A stretch of 11,713 nt of DNA from assembly GCA_029262975.1 (NCBI GenBank), contig JAJCYJ010000964.1, positions 1 to 11,713 on the forward strand. Reading direction: 5' to 3'. The translations under genes and the position numbers were made by a program. Origin of the DNA: Saprospiraceae bacterium. GTDB taxonomy: Bacteria; Bacteroidota; Bacteroidia; Chitinophagales; Saprospiraceae. The notes below the pieces were generated by a model, which saw nothing but the letters and a program-made list of their open reading frames with translations, ran no database searches and was not told the DNA's origin. The stretch's first letter is position 1; every line of letters begins with the position of its first letter. This document shows, piece after piece, positions 1-6,278 of the stretch.

Positions 1-722
1 CCTATTGACAGAATATCTTTTATCATTTGCAAATGTGGCGTCCACGATCCCTTTAGAATTTTTACGACGTTCCTTCCGGAATAAAAGATTCCAATTGAAG
101 CGAATGCCAAAAGACCGCGGGCAAGAATAGTACCGATAGCAGCGCCCATCACACCGTATGCAGGTATCGGACCGTATCCAAATATAAATATGTAGTTGAA
201 AAGGACATTGAAGATAAAAAGCAAAATTGTCAGAACAAACGGTGTGGTGGTATCCCCAGCTCCCTGCATTAACCTGTTTGACGTAAAGTTTAAGACAATA
301 AATGGTGTCCCAAGGAATATTATATTTAGATAATCAGTACCAATATTTACAATAATCGAATCTCCTCCACTATTCATGAAAGTGAGTAAAGGAGGTGTGA
401 CCAATATTCCGGAAATACCTATAAAAATTGAAAGAAGTAATCCTGCTATCAGTGATTGGCGCGTAACAAAACTCATCCTGATCGGATCTCTGCCCCCCTT
501 CGCCTGCGCCATCATACTCATGGCTCCACCGGACACTGAAAGAATGGTAATGAGTACAAGCAATCGAATAATATTACCCATTCCGACGGCAGCGATGGCT
601 TCAGGCCCAAGTCTGCCAATCATTAATGTATCAATTATTAATATGGAAGTCTGAATGAGATTAGTCAGAATGACCGGAAAGGATATGTGCCATGTATTTT
701 TAAGAAAAGATTTTGTAACCAT
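1..722 (-). CDS. MATE-family multidrug/toxin efflux transporter, partial (N-terminal half)
   Basis: The reading frame is open from an ATG at 720-722 to the window edge, giving 240 residues of a family that is usually about 450 long, so the C-terminal half lies outside. MATE proteins are inner-membrane antiporters that expel cationic or organic compounds using a Na+ or H+ gradient. The N-terminus reads MVTKSFLKNTWHISFPVILT and continues with typical MATE features: an early helix with a Pro, then IIDTLMIGRLGPEAIAAVGMG (about residues 29-49), a second helix with SVSGGAMSMMAQAKGG, and the loop NRLMQGAGDTTTP that precedes TM5, followed by the hydrophobic FVLTILLFIFNVLFNYIFIFGYG and VMGAAIGTILARG. 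At least five membrane segments are visible. The family call is confident. The substrate and the exact MATE subfamily cannot be read from this half. It has no visible operon partner in the window. Confidence 0.9.
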   Translation of the reverse strand, partial: MVTKSFLKNTWHISFPVILTNLIQTSILIIDTLMIGRLGPEAIAAVGMGNIIRLLVLITILSVSGGAMSMMAQAKGGRDPIRMSFVTRQSLIAGLLLSIFIGISGILVTPPLLTFMNSGGDSIIVNIGTDYLNIIFLGTPFIVLNFTSNRLMQGAGDTTTPFVLTILLFIFNVLFNYIFIFGYGPIPAYGVMGAAIGTILARGLLAFASIGIFYSGRNVVKILKGSWTPHLQMIKDILSI

Positions 723-772
723 AAAATTGCACTGCTAAAGTAGAGATCTTCATTTACTTTATGGTTGTAATG

Positions 773-937
773 AGTTAATGAACGACTGATCCCGAACGGG
801 TCGAGCTCGATCCCGCTATCCAGCATGACTCGAAACGAGTGAAAGCGTAAGCTCTCAGACAATGCTACAATGCTAAAAAGCTACCATGATGAAATGACGT
901 AGTGAGTAACTGAATTAATGAGTAACTGAATTAATGA
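773..937. repeat. Hairpin-rich intergenic repeat, probably a dispersed element
   Basis: This GC-richer block sits inside an otherwise AT-rich spacer and packs several palindromes together. CCCGAACGGG lies at 791-800. The perfect palindrome TCGAGCTCGA lies at 801-810. ACTCG-AAA-CGAGT lies at 828-840. GAAAGC-gtaa-GCTCTC (one mismatch) lies at 841-856. It is followed by short repeated words (AATGCTA at about 861 and 869; AATGA and related words throughout) and by a 16-bp tandem duplication. The layout resembles REP/BIME-type extragenic repeats. One frame of the minus strand stays open through it (to 862), but that frame overlaps the MATE start and has no protein-like features. Only one copy is present here, so calling it dispersed is inference. 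Confidence 0.5.
904..937. repeat. 16-bp tandem direct repeat, two copies
   Basis: GAGTAACTGAATTAAT occurs at 904-919 and again at 920-935, followed by GA, so the unit is perfectly duplicated and begins a third copy. It lies at the right end of the hairpin-rich repeat block between the MATE gene and the small lipoprotein gene. It is non-coding and may belong to the same repeat family. Confidence 0.75.
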
Positions 938-1045
938 TAGAATGATGCGTTGTAAATGCACAGACATGAATAGCACGAAGTGATAAATTCAATGCATATG
1001 GGGTTCCAAAATCAAATGAAGACAAACAAAACAAGGAATTATTCT

Positions 1046-1432
1046 TTACATCTGGGCTCTGGCCAATTCCATCATTACTTGATTAAATGAAGCTTGCATT
1101 TTAGAAAATGCAATGGCACAATTTGGATCCGTATACGCACCAGCACTGGTCGTAAATTCCATGGCAAGGGCTTGTGTTTTTTTATTCCATTCTTTTTCAT
1201 CCGCTTCCGTTAATTCGACACCTTCAGCTCTTTTTTTAATAAAAGCTCGCGCATCGTCAAGAAACTCGCCATACTTGGCCAGGTCTTTTTCGCAAGCTGC
1301 GGATAGATTGCTCTCTGATTCTATTTTATCTGCATCTTTAGTAAAACTGCCTCCTTCAGATGGTTTCTTATCACCGCCGCATGCGAAAAAACAGATGAGT
1401 AAGAAACCCAATAATATTTTAATATTTGACAT
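1046..1432 (-). CDS. Small lipoprotein of unknown function
   Basis: This 128-residue protein starts with a type II signal peptide: MSNIK, then a hydrophobic core ILLGFLLICFF, then a lipobox ending at Cys18 (FFAC-GG). The mature protein should be a lipid-anchored envelope protein. After a charged Ser/Gly/Lys/Glu-rich linker (residues 19-42) comes a mostly helical, polar domain with two cysteines (Cys47 in NLSAACEKD and Cys105 in DPNCAIAF) that could pair as a disulfide. I do not recognise a named family. The ATG start at 1430-1432 is well supported because it places the signal peptide at the very N-terminus. No Shine-Dalgarno sequence is visible. It stands alone, divergent from the kinase operon across a 455-bp spacer. 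The opposite strand is also open here (1113-1448), but that frame has no protein-like features. Confidence 0.8.
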   Translation of the reverse strand: MSNIKILLGFLLICFFACGGDKKPSEGGSFTKDADKIESESNLSAACEKDLAKYGEFLDDARAFIKKRAEGVELTEADEKEWNKKTQALAMEFTTSAGAYTDPNCAIAFSKMQASFNQVMMELARAQM

Positions 1433-1530
1433 GACTATAATTAGTTGATTGTGTATAAAATTACACTAAATGTATCGCTAATTTAAATATATTTTATAAC
1501 CTCCTCTATTTTAGGTTATGAGATTATCAT

Positions 1531-1542
1531 GTGATATCACAG
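1531..1542. promoter_or_regulatory. Perfect 12-bp palindrome TGTGATATCACA
   Basis: The sequence is identical on both strands and lies 99 bp upstream of the small lipoprotein start and about 345 bp upstream of the kinase start. The half-sites TGTGA/TCACA match those of CRP-type regulators, but the spacer is 2 bp and not the usual 6, so a classical CRP site is not supported. An operator for some dimeric regulator is possible. Confidence 0.3.
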
Positions 1543-1564
1543 CACAACTTCTAAATGAATATAA

Positions 1565-1601
1565 TTCAATAATTGACGGTAAAGTTGTCGCAATTATTGA
1601 A
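1565..1601. repeat. Perfect 11-bp inverted repeat with 15-nt loop
   Basis: TTCAATAATTG (1565-1575) is perfectly complementary to CAATTATTGAA (1591-1601), with 15 nt between them. The stem is AT-rich and no T-tract follows on either strand, so it does not look like a standard intrinsic terminator. It could be an operator, an mRNA hairpin or the end of a repeat element. Confidence 0.5.
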
Positions 1602-1722
1602 ATAGTCAAATATGTTACCGATATGAATCGCATCAAGACTTTTGCCCATGAATCGACCAGCCGTGGCTAACACAATACGACACCTCCGACGCTGTACATT
1701 CAAAGTAATGAATTACTGAGAT

Positions 1723-1860
1723 TCAATAATTTTTGGATTTTTCATTCAATTTTTCAAAAGTAGCTTGCCTATCCAGCGTAAGAACACCAATTGATTTTGC
1801 ATGAAAAATCGGACTACCTTTATGGTATGCGTGTATCCTGAAGATACTTGCAATTGATCG
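1723..1860 (-). pseudogene. Possible C-terminal remnant of an unidentified gene
   Basis: On the minus strand 45 sense codons run between two stops. The second half has a protein-like composition (HAYHKGSPIFHAKSIGVLTL followed by DRQATFEKLNEKSKNY and a TGA). It has no start codon: an in-frame TAA at 1861-1863 lies directly upstream. If it is a real relic, the upstream part of the gene has been lost. I do not recognise the family. It may also be a chance open frame. Confidence 0.2.
1791..1822 (+). promoter_or_regulatory. Weak candidate Bacteroidota-type promoter for the kinase operon
   Basis: TTG at 1791-1793 and TACCTTTA at 1815-1822 are separated by 21 bp, matching the Bacteroidota layout (TTG or TTTG, about 17-23 bp, TAnnTTTG) except for the final base of the -7 box. 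Transcription would start about 60 bp before the kinase. In AT-rich DNA such a match is easily found by chance. Confidence 0.2.
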
Positions 1861-1887
1861 TTAGTGTACTAAATACAAAGTTCAATT

Positions 1888-2850
1888 TTGAATTATATAA
1901 ATATAGATACGCCCATCAACGAACTCGAAAAGATACTTCGCCAAAAAAGTTGGTTGGGCAACGAAAGAATAAAGAGTATTGAGATCCCGGGAGCAGGAAA
2001 TATGAATGTAGTGCTCAGGATATGTACGGATACCAGATCTTTTATCCTCAAGCAGTCCCGGCCATATGTGCAAAAATATAAAGACTTGGAAGCGCCACTA
2101 GATCGGATTGATACTGAATATCAATTTTATAAGACCGTCAGGGATATTGATGCATATCTACCGAAAATACTTGGCTATGACAAGCACGATCACTTGATTC
2201 AGATGGAAGATTTAGGTGATACTGAAGACCTCACCATACTGTATAAGACCCGCACAATTGAGGAAAACCAATTAGAAAAATTAGTTCACATATTGGGCGT
2301 TATCCATCAGTCCAATCCCGGCAAGGACTATCCTCGTAATATCGGGTTGAGAAAACTCAATCATCAGCATATCTTCGTTCTACCGTATCTGGAGGACAAT
2401 GGATTTGACCTGGATATAATTCAACCCGGCTTGGGTAAACTTGCAGAGCCAATTATACAAGACCAAGATCTAAAGACGCAAATATCTATAATTGGTGCGC
2501 AGTATTTAAGTTATGGCGAGAATTTATTGCATGGCGATTATTACCCGGGGAGTTGGATGAATAGTGGTGGTGATATTTATGTTCTGGATGCGGAATTTAG
2601 TTTTGTGGGATTTAAAGAATTCGATATAGGTGTCATGGTGGCCCATATTATAATGGCTACAATGAATGAACACTTCTTAGAAAAGATCATCGATTACTAT
2701 AATCATGAATGCCATGAAAAACTTGTAAGACAAGTCGCAGGAATTGAAATAATGCGACGTATCATCGGCCTCGCTCAGCTTCCTCTTGAGCGAACTTTGG
2801 ATGAAAAGGGTACACTGTTACAAATAGCGAAAAGAATGGTTATAGGATGA
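1888..2850 (+). CDS. APH-fold phosphotransferase, methylthioribose-kinase-like
   Basis: This 320-residue cytoplasmic kinase has the aminoglycoside-phosphotransferase/choline-kinase fold. Visible motifs are the nucleotide loop GAGNMNVVLRI (35-45), the ATP-binding lysine in SFILKQSRPYV (Lys55), the hinge IQMEDLGD (104-111), the catalytic-loop variant LLHGDYYPGSW (213-223, Asp217 as base) and the metal-binding YVLDAEFSFVGFKEFDIG (231-248, Asp234). KQxxPYV, HGDxxxGS and DxEFxFxGxxxFDIG resemble 5-methylthioribose kinase more than antibiotic kinases. That enzyme phosphorylates C1 of a ribose derivative. The protein is shorter than typical MtnK (about 400), so the true substrate may be another ribosyl sugar. 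The frame has no usable ATG: an in-frame TAA lies at 1870-1872 and the first internal Met lies past the nucleotide loop, so TTG at 1888-1890 is the likely start. Its stop overlaps the next start (ATGA, 2847-2850), which implies a coupled operon. Confidence 0.8.
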   Translation: MNYINIDTPINELEKILRQKSWLGNERIKSIEIPGAGNMNVVLRICTDTRSFILKQSRPYVQKYKDLEAPLDRIDTEYQFYKTVRDIDAYLPKILGYDKHDHLIQMEDLGDTEDLTILYKTRTIEENQLEKLVHILGVIHQSNPGKDYPRNIGLRKLNHQHIFVLPYLEDNGFDLDIIQPGLGKLAEPIIQDQDLKTQISIIGAQYLSYGENLLHGDYYPGSWMNSGGDIYVLDAEFSFVGFKEFDIGVMVAHIIMATMNEHFLEKIIDYYNHECHEKLVRQVAGIEIMRRIIGLAQLPLERTLDEKGTLLQIAKRMVIG

Positions 2851-4151
2851 GGGAGCATAAAATTTTATTCAGTTTAATCTTGATCTTTTCTATTCTGATT
2901 AGTTGCAAAGATGCTCCTATACTGGCTATTGAAAAGCCACCTGTCAGCCCATATGGGCCTTTCTCTACGATGATAACGAAGGATCGTTACTATGACAAAG
3001 TTTTGGGTGCTTTAGTCGGTTCTGCCATCGGAGATGCGATGGGGGCATCAACGGAGATGTGGGATAGGGCAGAGATACAGGCAGTTTATGGCTTCATCAA
3101 TAGCATAACCCCGGTTGTTCGACAGAAAAGCCCTGAAGGTACCTGGGAGCATAATTTGCCGGCTGGGGGAACAACTGATGATACAAGATGGAAATATCTG
3201 CTTGGCAAATATTTATTGAAAAACAGCGCCAACTTAACTGATAATAATTTTGCATCTTATATCACCAACTATTATCAAAGTTTGATCAAAAGCCTTTCTG
3301 AAAAAAGTGTTCAATTGTCAACTGATCTTTTGGATGATCGCATGGATCAAGTAAATTGGATAAAAGAATGGGCGAGGGTAACGATTGCTCATAAAGAGGG
3401 TATAAAAGAATATGAAAAATCTCTGAACAGGTTTTATGGTGGTGAGATGTCCTGTGCAGGATTATTATACACACCTATGTTTGGTCTGGTGAGTGCCACT
3501 ACAGAACTGGCGTATGAGACCGCATATGATCACGCTATCTTTGATATAGGCTATGCAAAGGATATATCAAGTCTTGCAAGTGCCCTAACATTCATGGCGC
3601 TACATACCGATGATATGGATTCCATTATGAATACAGTCAAGTTTGTAGATCCCTTTGATTATCAAGACAGTCGTTTGATTGGGCGATTGGCATATAATAT
3701 TTTCGAAGATTCTCAAAATATTGTAGATATGTCCAGTGAAAATTTATTAGAGGATTCTTCTAAAATTATTATACCACAAGGATATAATGGCGATTATATA
3801 GAATGGGGTCAATTGGACTTTATTTATACAGAACTTGATAAGAGAAAAAAGTCAATTTCATTTCATGCAGGGGAAATCTGGCAAATCTTGTTGGCTGGGC
3901 TCTATTATGGTGATGGCGAATTCACAAAGACTATGACCTTCATTGTGAATTATGGACGAGATAATGATACAGTTGCAGCTATTGCAGGATTCATTCTCGG
4001 TGCCAGATCTGGATATTCTTCTTTACCGATAGATTTAAAAGAAGAAGTTCTTAAAGTGAGCAAAGAGTTAATGAATCTGGATCTCGAAGAAACAGCGAGA
4101 GAAATAGTGGATAGTAATTGGCATCAACTCAATACAGAATGGAATAAATGA
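2847..4151 (+). CDS. ADP-ribosylglycohydrolase-family lipoprotein
   Basis: This 434-residue protein begins with a type II signal peptide (hydrophobic residues 6-18, lipobox LISC, Cys20), so it should be anchored in the envelope. The mature part is an all-helical ARH (DraG-type) domain. Motif one is KVLGALVGSAIGDAMGASTE (51-70). Motif two is the metal-binding GGTTDDT (107-113). A central segment is GGEMSCAGLLYTPMFGLVSA (198-217). The C-terminal metal motif is GRDNDTVAAIAG (370-381, with Asp372, Asp374 and Thr375). All Mg-binding acidic residues expected of the family are visible, so it is probably active. Family members hydrolyse ADP-ribosyl bonds on proteins, free ADP-ribose derivatives or related ribosides. 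The substrate here is unknown. The ATG overlaps the kinase stop, so the two are translationally coupled although one product is cytoplasmic and the other exported. It ends 14 bp from the convergent nucleoside-hydrolase gene. Confidence 0.88.
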   Translation: MREHKILFSLILIFSILISCKDAPILAIEKPPVSPYGPFSTMITKDRYYDKVLGALVGSAIGDAMGASTEMWDRAEIQAVYGFINSITPVVRQKSPEGTWEHNLPAGGTTDDTRWKYLLGKYLLKNSANLTDNNFASYITNYYQSLIKSLSEKSVQLSTDLLDDRMDQVNWIKEWARVTIAHKEGIKEYEKSLNRFYGGEMSCAGLLYTPMFGLVSATTELAYETAYDHAIFDIGYAKDISSLASALTFMALHTDDMDSIMNTVKFVDPFDYQDSRLIGRLAYNIFEDSQNIVDMSSENLLEDSSKIIIPQGYNGDYIEWGQLDFIYTELDKRKKSISFHAGEIWQILLAGLYYGDGEFTKTMTFIVNYGRDNDTVAAIAGFILGARSGYSSLPIDLKEEVLKVSKELMNLDLEETAREIVDSNWHQLNTEWNK

Positions 4152-4165
4152 CAGGGTCTTTTATT

Positions 4166-5101
4166 CTAATCCCTTGAATTCAAATATGATTCCATTTTAT
4201 CCCAAAAATCTTTCGACATAGCGGGGACATCTATTTCAGTATAGATAGTAATGATTCGATTTGTATTCTCCTTTGGCGTAGTAAATTTGGCTCTTGTTGC
4301 CATCTCTGGTTTTAGTAAGGCTTCGATCAATGCAAGATCCCACATAATCCATCTTTCTTTAAGAGGGTCTTCATCAGTCCACCACCTGGTGTATGATTCC
4401 CATCTATCGACGAGATAGTCTGCGACGCCACCTTGACCTTTCAACAATGAATCCACTTTTTCTTTTTCAAAAACGAGGTGTTGAGATGTTGTGGCACTCA
4501 TAATATCAAGTTTTAACCCACGTGTATTGAGTAATATTTCAACTGCCAGCGTATCATTGCCTGAATTAAATTCTTTTTTATTATAGCTGTTGGTTTCCTG
4601 ATCGTGCCAGAATCCCAGATAGTGCACATTGATCCTGGGAATAATTGTGGGATCTTGTAAAATGGCCGATGCTACATTTGTGCACGAACCAAGAATTACT
4701 AAATGCAATATTTCTTCCCCTGGCATTTGAAGTGCCTTGTCAATTATAAATTGTGAGGCTTCAGATGATGCTGGCTCATCCTCGTTAATAATTGGATCAT
4801 TGCTCCCTACAGGAAGAGGAATGTCTTTAACATTCATTATCTGAAGCAAGGTTTCATTGATCTTTTGACTTTCTAAAACCGTAGTGTCACTTGCCAGAGG
4901 TGATGTATGAAATTGAGCAGAAGTGATGCCTAATAAGTTAATAGAAGGTTCAATAATTACCCTGACCAGTGCATATAGATCATCTACTTCATTGGCAGTA
5001 TCAGCATCAATAATTAAACTTAGTGGTGGTTCTTTTGTTACTGGGGCACAACCAATAAATAGTAAAACTAGAATTATAAAAATATATGGAGGATGGGACA
5101 T
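4166..5101 (-). CDS. Nucleoside-hydrolase-family lipoprotein
   Basis: This 311-residue protein has a type II signal peptide (hydrophobic 6-16, lipobox FIGC, Cys18), which predicts an envelope-anchored enzyme. The Ca-binding fingerprint of inosine-uridine-preferring nucleoside hydrolases appears in the variant IIDADTANEVDDLYAL (30-45), where Asp32, Asp34, Glu38, Asp40 and Asp41 replace the classical DTDPGxDDA. Further family landmarks are LVILGSCTNVASAIL (134-148), KEFNSGNDTLAVEILL (176-191) and MWDLALIEALLKP (253-265, Asp255 at the late metal-ligand position). The family cleaves the N-glycosidic bond of ribonucleosides to base plus ribose. This TANE-type subgroup has poorly defined substrates. 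The ATG at 5099-5101 places the signal peptide at the N-terminus. It is convergent with the kinase-ARH operon and separated from the upstream EamA gene by 219 bp and a probable terminator, so it likely has its own promoter. No convincing promoter was found. Confidence 0.85.
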   Translation of the reverse strand: MSHPPYIFIILVLLFIGCAPVTKEPPLSLIIDADTANEVDDLYALVRVIIEPSINLLGITSAQFHTSPLASDTTVLESQKINETLLQIMNVKDIPLPVGSNDPIINEDEPASSEASQFIIDKALQMPGEEILHLVILGSCTNVASAILQDPTIIPRINVHYLGFWHDQETNSYNKKEFNSGNDTLAVEILLNTRGLKLDIMSATTSQHLVFEKEKVDSLLKGQGGVADYLVDRWESYTRWWTDEDPLKERWIMWDLALIEALLKPEMATRAKFTTPKENTNRIITIYTEIDVPAMSKDFWDKMESYLNSRD

Positions 5102-5210
5102 GTTAAGCGTTAAAGATTAAAAATACTATAAATAGAGTCTCCTCGTAGTTCATTTTATTAATGGACAATTCGAAATTCTGCAAATTCAGTTGATGTCATT
5201 CTCGCATCGT

Positions 5211-5241
5211 ATAAAAAATTTGCACTCTTGAAATGCAAATT
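5211..5241 (-). terminator. Probable intrinsic terminator after the symporter-EamA operon
   Basis: Read on the minus strand, AATTTGCA, a 9-nt loop and the perfectly complementary TGCAAATT are followed directly by a run of Ts (TTTTTTAT including the stem end). The stem is AT-rich but the T-tract is in place. It lies about 80 bp downstream of the EamA stop and about 110 bp upstream of the nucleoside-hydrolase start, which separates the two transcripts. A weaker hairpin, CTCATA/TATGAG, lies at 5301-5320 directly after the EamA stop codon. Confidence 0.45.
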
Positions 5242-5320
5242 GAAAAAATCGGATAGTATCCTTTTCTCCAGGATGATTAAATTTGAATATTTGCTCAATG
5301 CTCATATGACAGTGTATGAG

Positions 5321-6220
5321 TTAAGTCAGAATATTATCTGCATCGGATATTTTTTCACTTCCAGGAAAGTCACCTTTTTTAGAATAGACAGTATTTAAAA
5401 CCATCCCTGCAATAATCAAGAGGATACCCAGAAAAGCAATTGTGCTAAATCCTTCGCCAAACCAAATAAGTCCAACCAGTACGACGAGTAACGCTTCTGT
5501 ATATTTGAATGGTATCACCCGTGTCAATAGATCCATTTGCAGAGATAAAGTCATTAAGAGTTGCCCAAAAAATCCAAATATCCCAAGTGACAAAAGAAGT
5601 ATCCAATCTGATCCGTCAGGTGTCACCCAAGTCGAATAAGAGAGTATCCCACCTGTCATAGTTGCTACAAGCATAAAATATCCCACGATCACTAATGGGT
5701 GTTCTGAATTCCCTATCTTTTTTATTACTGCGTATACCATACCGCTAAATACAGCTGATGCCATGATTAAAATGAAACCCAGTGTTGTAACCCGGAAGTC
5801 AAAACCCTTTAATAAAGCGGCACCTGCGAATGCCATAATAAAGAATAACCATTGAATACGGCGAATTCGTTCACCAAGAAAAAGCAATGCTAAAATGGCT
5901 GCAAAAATAGGGGAGGTGTAGCGTAGGGTCACTGCTGAACCTAAGGGGATATGTTTGATTGCCAGGAAAAATAACGTCATTGAAATCGTACCTACAATGC
6001 CACGAATCAAAAGCCATTTTCGATTGGTACCCAAAAGGGGGACTTTTCTAATTATCAGATATGTAACACAAAGAACCAATGTTGTCACCGCTCTGAAAAA
6101 CACCAGTTGATAGGAAGAAACATGGTCTAAATATTTCAATATGCCATCCATAAAGGTGAATGAGACGGCGCTGAGAATCATGAGATATATCGCGAGATTC
6201 GGTCTGTTGGTAATAACCAA
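5321..6220 (-). CDS. EamA/DMT-family transporter (10 TM)
   Basis: This 299-residue protein consists of two EamA repeats of five membrane helices each. The first repeat begins LAIYLMILSAVSFTFMDGIL (about 9-28) with the family-typical MDxxxKYL, and contains FFRAVTTLVLC, LRYTSPIFAAILALLFLGERI (ending about residue 119) and a Gly/Ala-rich helix near 130. The second repeat starts about residue 145 and includes PFKYTEALLVVLVGLIWFGEG. DMT transporters of this type export metabolites or amino acids across the inner membrane. The substrate cannot be predicted. The start is TTG at 6218-6220: a stop lies upstream in frame at 6236-6238 and the only early ATG (codon 14) would cut into the first helix. The gene follows the symporter gene by 58 bp on the same strand and is probably co-transcribed with it. 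Confidence 0.87.
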   Translation of the reverse strand: MVITNRPNLAIYLMILSAVSFTFMDGILKYLDHVSSYQLVFFRAVTTLVLCVTYLIIRKVPLLGTNRKWLLIRGIVGTISMTLFFLAIKHIPLGSAVTLRYTSPIFAAILALLFLGERIRRIQWLFFIMAFAGAALLKGFDFRVTTLGFILIMASAVFSGMVYAVIKKIGNSEHPLVIVGYFMLVATMTGGILSYSTWVTPDGSDWILLLSLGIFGFFGQLLMTLSLQMDLLTRVIPFKYTEALLVVLVGLIWFGEGFSTIAFLGILLIIAGMVLNTVYSKKGDFPGSEKISDADNILT

Positions 6221-6278
6221 TATACTTTTCTTGTACTATTCGGCCGAAGATAGACATTATCACAAGATATAAGACAGA

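Larger units (their letters stand above)
1433..1887. other. Long divergent intergenic spacer
   Basis: This 455-bp stretch between the divergent lipoprotein and kinase genes holds no intact gene. It contains three inverted repeats within about 105 bp: ATAACC/GGTTAT at 1496-1520, the palindrome TGTGATATCACA at 1531-1542, and an 11-bp-arm hairpin at 1565-1601. A shorter one, AGTAAT-ga-ATTACT, lies at about 1704-1717. A possible decayed coding fragment lies on the minus strand at 1723-1860. The promoters of both flanking genes must lie here unless transcription enters from elsewhere. Confidence 0.6.

Noticed and set aside
665..862. 65-codon open frame on the minus strand upstream of, and overlapping, the MATE gene
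   Set aside because: It runs through the palindromic repeat and then overlaps the conserved MATE N-terminus in another frame. It has no protein-like domain or signal, so it is best explained as repeat sequence that happens to be open.
1531..1542. Classical CRP/FNR binding site
   Set aside because: The half-sites TGTGA and TCACA match CRP, but they are separated by 2 bp and not 6, so a CRP dimer would not fit. Kept only as an unassigned palindrome.
1519..1670. Small peptide gene starting at the ATG at 1519
   Set aside because: The frame from this ATG closes after fewer than 20 codons. The longer open stretch that follows is in a different frame with no start.
1888..2850. Aminoglycoside-resistance phosphotransferase
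   Set aside because: The fold is shared, but the lysine, catalytic-loop and metal-site segments resemble methylthioribose kinase and the context is ribosyl metabolism. Nothing specific supports antibiotic resistance.
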